In this document: positions 1-6,082 of the stretch, one piece after another | How positions within the stretch are numbered: position 1 is the first letter of the stretch | Layout: each line of letters begins with the position of its first letter | IMG/VR virus record: IMGVR_UViG_3300027833_000100 | Location: 1 to 40,731 of that record | DNA: 40,731 bases | Strand: one strand, 5' to 3' | From: a virus | The notes under the pieces: model-generated | What the model was told of the DNA's origin: nothing | The model's database searches: none | Seen by the model: only the letters and a program-made list of their open reading frames with translations | Translations under genes and position numbers: made by a program

Positions 1-52
1 CACCCGCATCAACGATAGTGTCTAGCCAGTCTTGAAAGTCTTCTTTTCTCAT
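1..52 (-). CDS. Unknown protein, 5' end only (runs off the left edge)
   Basis: Only the first 17 codons are inside the window, reading MRKEDFQDWLDTIVDAG. The ATG overlaps the TGA of the gene before it (ATGA), and an AGGAAG purine run lies about 8 bases upstream, so this looks like a translationally coupled gene in the same leftward operon. Too little is visible to suggest a function. Confidence 0.55.
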   Translation of the reverse strand, partial: MRKEDFQDWLDTIVDAG

Positions 53-204
53 AATACTTCTTCCTGTAATAGTTCTATAAATGTTTCTAAGTTGTGATTA
101 AACCTGTCGTTAAACGTCCAATCATCGTCGTTAGCATGAAATTCTTCTTCTGCCCAACCAAGGACATTCTTCATAACGATATGTTTTAATTTTTCTTCAG
201 TCAT
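49..204 (-). CDS. Small acidic hypothetical protein (51 aa)
   Basis: A 51-residue acidic protein beginning MTEEKLKHIVMKNVLGW. The start at 204 is chosen because AAGGAA precedes it at good spacing; the longer reading to 234 has no ribosome binding site and would run into the terminator hairpin. It follows the ssDNA-binding protein gene and its terminator, and its stop overlaps the next start, so it belongs to the early/replication side of the phage. I do not recognise a family. It has no membrane segment and no cysteines. Confidence 0.7.
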   Translation of the reverse strand: MTEEKLKHIVMKNVLGWAEEEFHANDDDWTFNDRFNHNLETFIELLQEEVL

Positions 205-223
205 AATAGTTTCCTTTTCGGTT

Positions 224-250
224 AAAAAGGCCACCCCCGAAGGGATGACC
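224..250 (-). terminator. Rho-independent terminator after the ssDNA-binding protein
   Basis: On the minus strand a 9-bp stem (GGTCATCCC with GGGGTGGCC, two G-U pairs) closes a TTCG tetraloop and is followed by TTTTTAA. The hairpin core is repeated base for base after the tape measure gene (6054-6075). It lies just past the stop of the ssDNA-binding protein and just ahead of the next gene. Confidence 0.85.
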
Positions 251-266
251 GATGTTGTTAATTTGT

Positions 267-809
267 TTAGAAGTCTAAATCGTCGTCAGGAGTATCACCA
301 GCAACCATGTCAGCATCAACATCTTGGTTGTCTGCAACCTTGTTAACTTTGAACTCAGTTGGGGCGAACCCTCCTTGGTTAGGTCTGGCTTTATATTCAT
401 TAAGTGTAGTAATTTGTACACCCATCAACATTGAAGCAATTCCTTCTTTTCCAGCCATGTTATAGTCGTACTGGAATACTGAAAGGTTAGCAATAGAACC
501 GTTACCTACTGTTGCAGGGTCGATAGGTGATAAGTCACCAGCAACCACATTAACAGGAGCCATGTCAGTTCCGTCACGCTTCTTTGATTTCTTTTTTAAG
601 TTAGCACGATAGAATACACCATCGTCGTTCTCGTCAGGAGTAACACGTAAGTTTTGTTCTTTCCAACCTTTAGCTACTGCCTTTTCCTTAGTCCGAATTT
701 GAACTTCCCATGTTGGGTTCTCTTTATCAAAGCGAGAATTGGGATTTGCTGGGTCTAATTTCGCAAAGAATAGTTCAACGTTGCTTAAGATTACTGTATT
801 GTTAGCCAT
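267..809 (-). CDS. gp2.5-like single-stranded DNA-binding protein
   Basis: This 180-residue protein resembles the T7 gp2.5 type of ssDNA-binding protein. It has a beta-rich OB-fold-like body with a basic patch (KKKSKKRDG, about 72-80) and a long acidic C-terminal tail ending DDDLDF. An acidic tail with a terminal Phe is the hallmark of gp2.5, where it contacts polymerase and helicase. The start at 809 (MANNTVIL) has AAAGGAAG upstream; the in-frame extension to 875 has no ribosome site and reads back into the promoter-like element at 872-890, so it is leader. The gene should coat ssDNA during replication and recombination. It follows the RNA polymerase and a 77-residue gene, and a strong terminator follows it. 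Confidence 0.8.
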   Translation of the reverse strand: MANNTVILSNVELFFAKLDPANPNSRFDKENPTWEVQIRTKEKAVAKGWKEQNLRVTPDENDDGVFYRANLKKKSKKRDGTDMAPVNVVAGDLSPIDPATVGNGSIANLSVFQYDYNMAGKEGIASMLMGVQITTLNEYKARPNQGGFAPTEFKVNKVADNQDVDADMVAGDTPDDDLDF

Positions 810-871
810 TTTATTTCTTCCTTTATGGGTAAATTTATTTGAGATTTGTTTTGAGTTTGGACTAGTTATAG

Positions 872-890
872 TCATTATTCCGCCCTATTT
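872..890 (-). promoter_or_regulatory. Candidate phage promoter, copy 1 (AAATAGGGCGGAATAATGA)
   Basis: This is one of three exact copies of a 19-bp sequence in the window, all on the coding strand. It lies in the spacer before the ssDNA-binding protein gene, about 60 bases upstream of that start. The ATAGGG core resembles the initiation end of T7-type promoters, and the phage encodes a T7-type RNAP. If initiation is at the GGG, the leader would start near 885. The promoter role is inferred from position, repetition and the core sequence. Confidence 0.65.
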
Positions 891-901
891 TGGGCCTTAT
901 T

Positions 902-1135
902 TTAATCGTCGTAAACACAAACACACCAGTGTCCGTAATCTTCGAGATATAGTTCTGCGTAGTAAGGACTCTCACTATCAGGGTCTGCCATAACACCTAT
1001 GGCCTCTGCTTCACCGTCCTCATCTAGAACAACTGAATGAACTTCAACAGGTAATATTTCGTCTTCAAAATCGATATATAATCTGTTACCTACTTTAAGC
1101 AAAGGCGTAGTCACTGTCAATAATTTCCTTAACAT
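902..1135 (-). CDS. Small acidic hypothetical protein (77 aa)
   Basis: A 77-residue protein whose first 41 bases overlap the 3' end of the RNA polymerase gene in another frame. The ATG at 1135 has AAAGGGA about 8 bases upstream, so translation probably starts inside the polymerase gene. After a short basic N-terminus it is very acidic and aromatic (ending in a YGHWCVCVYDD tail). The segment KVGNRLYIDFEDEILPVEV suggests a small beta-barrel. I do not recognise a family. Its place between RNAP and the ssDNA-binding protein suggests a role in early takeover or replication, but nothing shows this directly. Confidence 0.65.
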   Translation of the reverse strand: MLRKLLTVTTPLLKVGNRLYIDFEDEILPVEVHSVVLDEDGEAEAIGVMADPDSESPYYAELYLEDYGHWCVCVYDD

Positions 1136-3317
1136 CTAGATTCCCTTTCTGTGGGATTAATTGTAAAGCATTCATTTGTGAAAATATGTGTTCTAGAGGA
1201 TTCATATCATAAAGCTCTACAAACTTATTTCTTACATCAACAAATGCCTTGTCCATGTTACCTGCATGACAGCCGAACGAGTCGTGTACAACTGTAACAG
1301 GGTAGTCTGTGTCATGTACATACATGCTTAAATGAACTGCATCTACACTATGCACAATGTTAGGTGGTGCTGATTGTTTCTGCTTATCTTTGTCTAAAGT
1401 GGCCTCTGCCCACAAGGTAAAGTCTAATTCCATACGATTATTGTTATAGTTAAGTTTGACAGTCTTTGTTAAACCCTTACGGTATGCATGAACGAAGGGT
1501 AACCCTGTAACAATCTGACGAAAGTTTATAGGCTTATTTTTCCCATTTTCTTGTGCACCTAAGTTTTCAAACATACGCAACATAGCGGCAGGGCCTTTAA
1601 GCTCCGCATAACATGTTCTGTATATCATTTGACCCAAGTAGGCTGACCACGCCTTGTGCTTGTCTCTTAGATAGAGGTTTAAGCTACGTGTGTCATCGTG
1701 AACCATGTCTACCATACCGTATTGAACAGCACCGTAACCCAAAGTCATAACAGGTCGCTTAACTGTTTTACGCCATATCTTCCTGTCTTTAATATTGTAC
1801 CAGTATATTGGGGCATACTTTGTTAACAGGTGTCTATTTAAGTTGCCAAACTCTGAACGCCTTTTCATAGCCTCTGAGAACAAGTCTGATTTAGAATTAG
1901 AAGAATAGTTGTTAACAGATTTTTCTAACTTAACAAACTCATTGTATATAACAGTATACTTCTCAACCGCATCTGAGTCTTCTGATATAAGAGCATCATA
2001 GTCCTTAGTAACATTGTCTATTACTTTGTCGGCAATAAACATGTATACGTCACCGGGGAGTTCTTGTGGTACTAGGTTAACTAGCGGAGCTACTTCTTCG
2101 TCTTTAGACATAGCAACAAGGTGTTGAACGCCGTTATTAGAGCCGTCTACATATACAGGTAAATTTGATGGGAACTCTTCTACAGCAAGCCCACGGTCAT
2201 TTACCCAGTTATCTATCATGTAGATTTCATAACAACAAGCAAGAAAGCAGAAAGGTTTATCTGCACTCATCCAAGAGTTATTTCCCATAGGGTCTTCAAC
2301 ATAACTAATAAACTTGTTCCAGTTGTCAATCACAAACTGAGAACGTTCATCGAGTGTTACTTTGTCGTTACCGAACATGTTAGCCGTATGGACCATAAGC
2401 CAGTATAAACCCTCTTGACCCAACTTGACCGGTTCATCGAGTAAAAGCAAACCTTTCGCATTGTCACTGGATTGCTCATGGAGGAACGCAGTGTTAGGAT
2501 ATATGCGACCTCTGAAGTCCACATTATACAAGTGATAGAACGCATTTTCTTTGTTCCTTTCTGCTATTGCTTCGATAGCTTCTGCCTCTATTAATAATGA
2601 AGCTTTCTTTTTTGGGTCAACTTCTTTTTGGAATTTAAAAGGGGTTTGAATACTGTCTAAGTACTTACAAGATTTGAACACATTAAAGATGAAATGATTA
2701 ATTCTCCAACCAACATCTCCTAATTTGTTTAGTGTATCAACTAAGTATTCTGTACCGCCTTCTTTACAAGCCTTAATCGCATCTTCATGGGGGCTTTTCT
2801 TTATGAGAGGGAAGCCCGTATCGTGATTAAACTCACCGACAATCCAGTGTGCCGGTCTAATAGGAGAGGGAAACATTTCTACTTTTTCTATTTGTTCCAG
2901 TTCTTCTAAAACAGAGTTAAGCGACTTTACATCATCTACTTGTATATGATATGATGAATGTTTTTTTAACTTTCCATTTTTCTTCTTACTTCTTTTCTTT
3001 TTAATAGATAGTATGCCAGTGTCTAGATAAGATATGAATACAAACCAACCAAGGTGAATTGAGTTTACTTCATCTAATTTTAACTTTAATTTTCTATTAA
3101 CGCTGTTACCTATGCTTGATAACATGTTGGTTAGTTCTGATAGTATCTCTATCTTAGCCAAAACATGCCCATAGGTGTGTAATATTAATTCACGACAATC
3201 AGCGTCATGCAGATGCCATGCCTTGTTTCTTTTATCGGGTTTTTCCCCTTTAATGTCTAGTAAGAACTTTTGTCGTTCCTCCATGTTCTGAACGAGTAAG
3301 TCTAGTGTTTTTGTCAT
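1095..3317 (-). CDS. T7-type single-subunit DNA-directed RNA polymerase
   Basis: A 740-residue phage RNA polymerase that should transcribe phage genes from phage-specific promoters. All core motifs are visible: VDFRGRIY (about 266-273), motif A VDGSNNGVQH with catalytic Asp391, motif B RKTVKRPVMTLGYG with Arg516, Lys520 and Tyr528, PPNIVHSVDAVH (about 651-662), and motif C VVHDSFG with Asp679. It ends in DSDYAFA, like the T7 C-terminal foot. T7 RNAP is 883 residues; the shortfall is mostly N-terminal (DFRGR comes about 155 residues earlier), so the promoter-melting and lysozyme-contact region is reduced. The likely specificity loop lies near 600-625. The start at 3317 has GAGGAA upstream. It is downstream of a cluster of tiny genes and two coding genes upstream of the ssDNA-binding protein. 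Confidence 0.97.
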   Translation of the reverse strand: MTKTLDLLVQNMEERQKFLLDIKGEKPDKRNKAWHLHDADCRELILHTYGHVLAKIEILSELTNMLSSIGNSVNRKLKLKLDEVNSIHLGWFVFISYLDTGILSIKKKRSKKKNGKLKKHSSYHIQVDDVKSLNSVLEELEQIEKVEMFPSPIRPAHWIVGEFNHDTGFPLIKKSPHEDAIKACKEGGTEYLVDTLNKLGDVGWRINHFIFNVFKSCKYLDSIQTPFKFQKEVDPKKKASLLIEAEAIEAIAERNKENAFYHLYNVDFRGRIYPNTAFLHEQSSDNAKGLLLLDEPVKLGQEGLYWLMVHTANMFGNDKVTLDERSQFVIDNWNKFISYVEDPMGNNSWMSADKPFCFLACCYEIYMIDNWVNDRGLAVEEFPSNLPVYVDGSNNGVQHLVAMSKDEEVAPLVNLVPQELPGDVYMFIADKVIDNVTKDYDALISEDSDAVEKYTVIYNEFVKLEKSVNNYSSNSKSDLFSEAMKRRSEFGNLNRHLLTKYAPIYWYNIKDRKIWRKTVKRPVMTLGYGAVQYGMVDMVHDDTRSLNLYLRDKHKAWSAYLGQMIYRTCYAELKGPAAMLRMFENLGAQENGKNKPINFRQIVTGLPFVHAYRKGLTKTVKLNYNNNRMELDFTLWAEATLDKDKQKQSAPPNIVHSVDAVHLSMYVHDTDYPVTVVHDSFGCHAGNMDKAFVDVRNKFVELYDMNPLEHIFSQMNALQLIPQKGNLDVKEIIDSDYAFA

Positions 3318-3384
3318 ATAGTTATTCCTCGTTGTGGACTGGATAACCTTCTTGATTATTCCACTTTGTTAGGATATAATAACT

Positions 3385-3447
3385 TTAATCGTTAGTGATA
3401 TAGCCTTTCCATAAAAGGATAAGAGCTATAATTACGAATAAAGTCAT
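3385..3447 (-). CDS. Putative 20-residue membrane peptide
   Basis: A tiny reading frame, MTLFVIIALILLWKGYITND, preceded by AAAAGGAAA at normal spacing. It has one hydrophobic stretch (residues 3-13) followed by a charged tail, so it could be a single-pass membrane peptide. It lies between a terminator-like hairpin and the RNA polymerase gene. The good ribosome site and a second similar mini-gene at 5883-5978 argue that it is real, but at this size chance cannot be excluded. Confidence 0.4.
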   Translation of the reverse strand: MTLFVIIALILLWKGYITND

Positions 3448-3465
3448 GTGGGTTGTTTCCTTTTC

Positions 3466-3517
3466 AAAAAAAAATTAGTTTAAGTTAGCCCCCACTAACC
3501 CTTAAGGGCTAGCAGGG
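3466..3517 (-). terminator. Hairpin with distal T tract after the 59-aa gene
   Basis: On the minus strand the 12-base arms at 3490-3501 and 3506-3517 pair completely if G-U pairs are allowed, around a TTAA loop; nine T residues (3466-3474) follow some 15 bases later. An alternative smaller hairpin (GTTAG/CTAAC, 3484-3499) lies nearer the T tract. The plus strand also has a T run next to the hairpin but mismatched arms. Termination of the leftward transcript just before the RNAP cluster is likely but may be partial. Confidence 0.55.
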
Positions 3518-3524
3518 TTTTTTT

Positions 3525-3704
3525 TTATTTAGTTTTGCCGAATCCGTTACGAGCAACATAGCCCGCAAGATAACGACCTTTCTTAGTGCTTGTATCATAG
3601 TTAAATACACGACCAGAGCCGTCTAACCAAGTTTGTTGTACTACTTTTGAGCCTACTGTGTATGTGTAAGCGGCGGATGTTGTTGCGTGTGTTAAAACAG
3701 TCAT
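3525..3704 (-). CDS. Small basic hypothetical protein (59 aa)
   Basis: A 59-residue protein starting MTVLTHATTSAAYTYTVG and ending ARNGFGKTK. It has a clear TGGAGAA ribosome site about 6 bases before the ATG and is followed directly by a terminator-like hairpin. The composition (many T, Y, G, V, a basic tail) suggests a small beta-rich protein. It has no membrane segment or recognisable motif. It lies in the run of small genes upstream of the RNA polymerase. Confidence 0.65.
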   Translation of the reverse strand: MTVLTHATTSAAYTYTVGSKVVQQTWLDGSGRVFNYDTSTKKGRYLAGYVARNGFGKTK

Positions 3705-3728
3705 GTTATATTCTCCATATGGGGTTTA

Positions 3729-3772
3729 AGAGCAGAACGCTCTGGATGACTAACCGCTTGAGATTAGCCACC
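3729..3772 (-). other. Pair of hairpins between two small genes
   Basis: The 88-base spacer between the 51-aa and 59-aa genes has two stems on the minus strand: a 9-bp stem (3764-3772 with 3745-3753, two G-U pairs) and a 5-bp stem AGAGC/GCTCT (3729-3743). No T tract follows the second, so this looks like mRNA structure or a processing site. It shows no tRNA features. Confidence 0.35.
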
Positions 3773-3792
3773 AGAATACTCTACTATTCTAC

Positions 3793-3948
3793 TTATTCTT
3801 CTTCGAAAAGTTTATGAGCTTCTCGAATTTCTTCCATGATTTCTTCAATAGAGGGTTCTTCTACAGAAGGTTGTTCTGCAACAATATCAATATATGTGTG
3901 TTCCCACTTAGCATTGATTTCATCAACTAGTTGTTTAAATGTAAACAT
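3793..3948 (-). CDS. Small acidic helical protein (51 aa)
   Basis: A 51-residue protein, MFTFKQLVDEINAKW..., with a run of acidic residues and heptad-like spacing in the C-terminal half (SIEEIMEEIREAHKLFEEE). It is probably mostly helical. It starts right after the duplicated leader (CGGAGAACAAAATG), whose other copy serves the gene at 5558-5866. Acidic mini-proteins in phage early regions often inhibit host enzymes, but nothing here shows a target. Confidence 0.65.
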   Translation of the reverse strand: MFTFKQLVDEINAKWEHTYIDIVAEQPSVEEPSIEEIMEEIREAHKLFEEE

Positions 3949-3966
3949 TTTGTTCTCCGTTAGGTT
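3942..3966 (-). repeat. Duplicated leader/ribosome-site cassette, copy 1
   Basis: These 25 bases are identical to 5860-5884. The cassette covers the upstream AACC, the CGGAGAAC ribosome site and the first codons (ATG TTT A) of the gene. Here it lies directly downstream of promoter-like element A. Confidence 0.8.
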
Positions 3967-3996
3967 TCTTTATATAGAGGGCGTAAAATCCCCAGT
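3963..3996 (-). promoter_or_regulatory. Promoter-like element A (GC hairpin then CTATATAAAGAAACC)
   Basis: The minus strand reads CCCTCTATATAAAGAAACC at 3963-3981, identical over 19 bases to 5994-6012. A weak GGG...CCC hairpin lies immediately upstream. It sits in the 48-base gap after the SleB-like gene and feeds the 51-aa, 59-aa, 20-aa and RNAP genes. There is no good -35 box at the right distance from TATATA, so a promoter for a phage-encoded polymerase is the more likely reading. This is inferred from position and repetition. Confidence 0.45.
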
Positions 3997-4383
3997 TTAT
4001 TTGTAAAAAATGTGAGTACCGACTACTGCTACTTCGTTGTAACCGTTAATCCAATAAGGACTAACGTAGTCAGCGTGGTACATAGTTGCACCGGTAGAGG
4101 GGACGTCTGCTGTTCCTGTGATAACGTCCCAAGCTAAGTCTTGTATAGACTCCCAAACCTGACGGTCTAAGTAGCTTAATCTATCTGGATTGTCCGACTT
4201 ACCGTCATGTGTCCAAGAAAATTGTTTTCGTTGCCATACAACATCACAAACATTGTCAGGGTAGCGGTTAGACTCAACACGGTTAAGTGTTACTTCTGCT
4301 ACCATTAATTGCCCTAGTGTAGACTCGTTACGAGCCTCATAGAACATATTCATTGCTAGGCATGTTGCCGCTGTTAGTATCAT
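3997..4383 (-). CDS. SleB/CwlJ-type cell wall hydrolase
   Basis: A 128-residue protein of the Hydrolase_2 (SleB/CwlJ) type, which cuts peptidoglycan. Visible features are NMFYEARNE with the expected catalytic Glu16, GQLMVAEVTLNRVESNRYPDNV, QFSWTHDG, and a C-terminal ATMYHADYVSPYW...GTHIFY block. I place the start at 4383 (MILTAATCLAM) because AAGGAT precedes it and it overlaps the stop of the gene before; an upstream in-frame ATG at 4398 is possible. The domain begins almost at the first residue, so there is no room for a cleavable signal peptide and export would need a holin. It lies away from the M15/holin pair at 21-22 kb, so the phage has two wall-degrading enzymes. Confidence 0.85.
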   Translation of the reverse strand: MILTAATCLAMNMFYEARNESTLGQLMVAEVTLNRVESNRYPDNVCDVVWQRKQFSWTHDGKSDNPDRLSYLDRQVWESIQDLAWDVITGTADVPSTGATMYHADYVSPYWINGYNEVAVVGTHIFYK

Positions 4384-4384
4384 T

Positions 4385-4702
4385 TTAGTATCCTTCATTT
4401 GGATGGTGAATGTATTCGAAGTTATCTCTAACTTCATCTTCGTGAGCTTCAATTAAGTTAGCTAAAGCTTGTTTATACAAGTTGTCACCGGGGTTTAAAT
4501 TTATTTGATGTCCGAATACATCATCAAAATAATGAATGTCTTCGATTATTGCGTCATCCATAAACTCTACTTGTAAGTAACCACCCTCATCATAAGTAGA
4601 CCAAGGTGATGGCATGTGTAGTGTTCCGAATACTTCATATTCAGTAGCATAACCTGTTAAGATGTAAGCACTGATTTCATTTGGGTTTGATTGATTAGTC
4701 AT
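4385..4702 (-). CDS. Hypothetical acidic protein (105 aa)
   Basis: A 105-residue acidic protein with no family I can name. The C-terminal part (DNLYKQALANLIEAHEDEVRD) looks helical; the N-terminal part is aromatic and probably beta-rich. It overlaps the 60-residue gene upstream by 8 bases and abuts the SleB-like hydrolase start downstream, so it is in the same transcript and probably translationally coupled. It has no membrane segment or cysteine pair. Confidence 0.75.
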   Translation of the reverse strand: MTNQSNPNEISAYILTGYATEYEVFGTLHMPSPWSTYDEGGYLQVEFMDDAIIEDIHYFDDVFGHQINLNPGDNLYKQALANLIEAHEDEVRDNFEYIHHPNEGY

Positions 4703-4877
4703 CGTCTTCCGTTCCTTCCTCTATGTGGGTTATATACATGTCTCCGATTGCCTTCCAGCTAACCTTGCTGTGGCCCCAGTCATGTAATTTATTTGCTTCG
4801 TCAATACTAGTAGCTTCTACATAGTAGCATTTTTGAATCTCTTCAGTCTGGTAAATCCAGTATGTTTTGGTTTCCAT
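4695..4877 (-). CDS. Hypothetical protein (60 aa)
   Basis: A 60-residue protein, METKTYWIYQTEEIQKCYYVEATSIDEANK..., ending EEGTEDDD. The beta-strand, YYVEATSIDEAxxL and acidic-tail pattern is common in small phage proteins of ferredoxin-like fold, but I cannot assign a function. Its start shares a base with the stop of the nuclease-like gene, and it overlaps the next gene, so it is the middle member of a coupled cluster. Confidence 0.7.
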   Translation of the reverse strand: METKTYWIYQTEEIQKCYYVEATSIDEANKLHDWGHSKVSWKAIGDMYITHIEEGTEDDD

Positions 4878-5284
4878 TATTTTACTCCATGTTTCTTTTC
4901 AATATAGTTAACAACTTGTTTAACAGTGTGATTATTAAAATTCTTAACAATCGATTTCCCATCTCGACCTTTTGTTCTAACTTCTCTAACAATACAATCT
5001 TTTAAAATTATATCACTATCGGAATCATCCCAAGCTGTGATAGCGTAAACAGGCTTCTGGCACCACATAACAAGTCTATCAAATAATATTTTTTGACCCG
5101 TGGTTATTGCACAATCTTTACGTTTAACTTCTACTAAAATTAATGCTTTTCCTTTTACATCATAACAAGCATCTATATCTGTAAATCCACCGGCAGAAGA
5201 ACAACCTTTAAATATTATTGCCCTGTCAAAGTATTCACGATTACGAATTATTTGGTCGTCGGTACTTTTAATTGGTAGTGGCAT
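4877..5284 (-). CDS. PD-(D/E)XK-type nuclease, VRR-NUC-like
   Basis: A 135-residue protein with the signature of a small PD-(D/E)XK nuclease: an N-terminal helix (QIIRNREYFDRA), GGFTDIDA with Asp36 and Asp38, then VEVKRKD with Glu52 and Lys54, and a following helix (GQKILFDRL). The spacing fits the catalytic D...ExK arrangement of restriction-fold enzymes such as VRR-NUC and resolvases. It may process branched DNA or degrade host DNA. It overlaps the membrane-protein gene upstream by 17 bases. The nuclease fold is fairly secure; the substrate is not. Confidence 0.75.
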   Translation of the reverse strand: MPLPIKSTDDQIIRNREYFDRAIIFKGCSSAGGFTDIDACYDVKGKALILVEVKRKDCAITTGQKILFDRLVMWCQKPVYAITAWDDSDSDIILKDCIVREVRTKGRDGKSIVKNFNNHTVKQVVNYIEKKHGVK

Positions 5285-5561
5285 CTTTATTCTCCTTATT
5301 GGTTTTGTTTTTATTATTAAACAAGTTTTTGAAAAGCTCTATCGTAGCTACAAAATCGATTAAGTAAAAACCTAAAGTATTTAACAACCCTAGCTCTGTG
5401 GGAAATGCAAAGAAAGCCACGGGACCAAGTATAGGTATTCCTGAGAATAGTATTCTGATTTTAAAGAACGCTTCAAATAGCATTGCTATAAACATTCTTA
5501 AGGAAAATCCAATTAGAATATCTAATAAAGGAATCCCTATAGTCTCTAGTATGTTAATCAT
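5268..5561 (-). CDS. Small multi-pass membrane protein
   Basis: A 97-residue hydrophobic protein with three or four membrane-spanning stretches: about 5-21 (LETIGIPLLDILIGFSL), 24-34, 40-56 (LFSGIPILGPVAFFAFP) and 59-75. It ends in a hydrophilic Lys/Asn-rich tail (NNKNKTNKENKDATTN). The size, several segments and charged tail fit a holin, and it is four genes from the SleB-like hydrolase, but no specific holin family is recognisable. Its ATG overlaps the previous stop (TAATG). Confidence 0.75.
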   Translation of the reverse strand: MINILETIGIPLLDILIGFSLRMFIAMLFEAFFKIRILFSGIPILGPVAFFAFPTELGLLNTLGFYLIDFVATIELFKNLFNNKNKTNKENKDATTN

Positions 5562-5866
5562 TTTAATCTCCAGTAATGGTTATGTACTCGTACTTTTTCA
5601 ACGAAGTTACAAGCAGTAGTTTCAAAGTATGCACGAGGTAATACCCACTGTGCGAAAGTCCCATGTATAGCGTCACCCTCACAGATGCTTCTATACTGGT
5701 TAAAATGAGGTGGTAGTTCGTCCATCTCAACTTCGATAACAGCGCCCTTAGAATATTTAGCGGCGTTGTCGTATGAATCAGTCCAGTGTGATACTTCACG
5801 AGTCTGAACGTCTTGTGCTAATTCATTAGCTTCTCTTTGGCATGTGCCTCTGTAAAATTTAAACAT
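5558..5866 (-). CDS. ADP-ribosyltransferase-like small protein, possibly inactive
   Basis: A 102-residue protein with a pattern like the R-S-E class of ADP-ribosyltransferases: FYRG (Arg6), then EVSHWTDSYDNAAKYS (Ser-x-Thr motif plus helix), then a strand GAVIEVEMDELPP. Where active enzymes have E-x-E followed by VLLP, this protein reads AQWVLPRAYF, so the expected catalytic Glu seems to be lost. It may be a degenerate ART fold used for binding, or the resemblance may be accidental. The start at 5866 is set by CGGAGAAC in the duplicated leader. T4-type phages use ARTs to modify host RNA polymerase, which makes this worth testing here. Confidence 0.6.
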   Translation of the reverse strand: MFKFYRGTCQREANELAQDVQTREVSHWTDSYDNAAKYSKGAVIEVEMDELPPHFNQYRSICEGDAIHGTFAQWVLPRAYFETTACNFVEKVRVHNHYWRLK

Positions 5867-5884
5867 TTTGTTCTCCGTTAGGTT
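5860..5884 (-). repeat. Duplicated leader/ribosome-site cassette, copy 2
   Basis: Identical over 25 bases to 3942-3966. It includes CGGAGAAC and ATG TTT, and it overlaps the stop codon of the 31-residue mini-gene. The coding sequences behind the two copies are unrelated, which suggests cassette-like duplication of an expression signal. Confidence 0.8.
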
Positions 5885-5978
5885 ATGGTCTATCTGACCT
5901 GTAAGTTTCATATAGTGTTAATACTAATACATATAGTAGGTAAAAGTAAGTTAGTGCAATTAAAGTTGCGATTATCAT
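5883..5978 (-). CDS. 31-residue single-pass membrane peptide
   Basis: A small reading frame starting MIIATLIALTYFYLLYVLVL and ending YETYRSDRP, with a strong AAAAGGAGAAC ribosome site. Residues 2-22 form one membrane span; the tail is hydrophilic and charged. It is the first gene after the tape-measure terminator and promoter-like element B. Its position and strong ribosome site make it credible; function is unknown, and a lysis or superinfection role is only a guess. Confidence 0.6.
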   Translation of the reverse strand: MIIATLIALTYFYLLYVLVLTLYETYRSDRP

Positions 5979-5993
5979 TGTGTTCTCCTTTTG

Positions 5994-6024
5994 GGTTTCT
6001 TTATATAGAGGGGCAAAAAACCCC
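5994..6024 (-). promoter_or_regulatory. Promoter-like element B (GGGG/CCCC hairpin then CTATATAAAGAAACC)
   Basis: Second copy of the 19-base element at 3963-3981. A 4-bp GGGG/CCCC hairpin with a 7-base loop (6010-6024) lies immediately upstream on the minus strand. It sits between the tape-measure terminator and the first small gene, where a new transcript would have to begin. No matching -35 box is seen. The use of hairpins by N4 virion RNAP makes this a candidate site for the MuF-RNAP. Confidence 0.5.
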
Positions 6025-6047
6025 ACTTTTTTAGTCGGTGTTTTGGT

Positions 6048-6075
6048 AAAAAAGGCCACCCCCGAAGGGATGACC
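6048..6075 (-). terminator. Rho-independent terminator after the tape measure gene
   Basis: The stem GGTCATCCC/GGGGTGGCC with a TTCG loop is identical to the terminator at 229-250 and is followed by TTTTTTACC. It lies 8 bases past the tape-measure stop and closes the late tail transcript. Confidence 0.88.
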
Positions 6076-6082
6076 GTTGTAG

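Noticed and set aside
810-875. N-terminal extension of the ssDNA-binding protein (22 extra residues)
   Set aside because: The extra ATG lies inside promoter-like copy 1 and has no ribosome site; the ATG at 809 has a good one and gives the expected gp2.5 length.
3705-3792. Possible tRNA or small RNA in the hairpin-rich spacer
   Set aside because: Two stems are present but there is no cloverleaf, T-loop or CCA-like end; mRNA structure is enough to explain it.
5523-5561. A T7-promoter-like string (ATACTAGAGACTATAGGGAT) on the minus strand
   Set aside because: About 15 of 20 bases match the T7 promoter, but it lies within codons 3-9 of the membrane-protein gene, where ETIGIP explains the sequence, and it occurs only once. 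The exact 19-bp intergenic repeat is a better promoter candidate.
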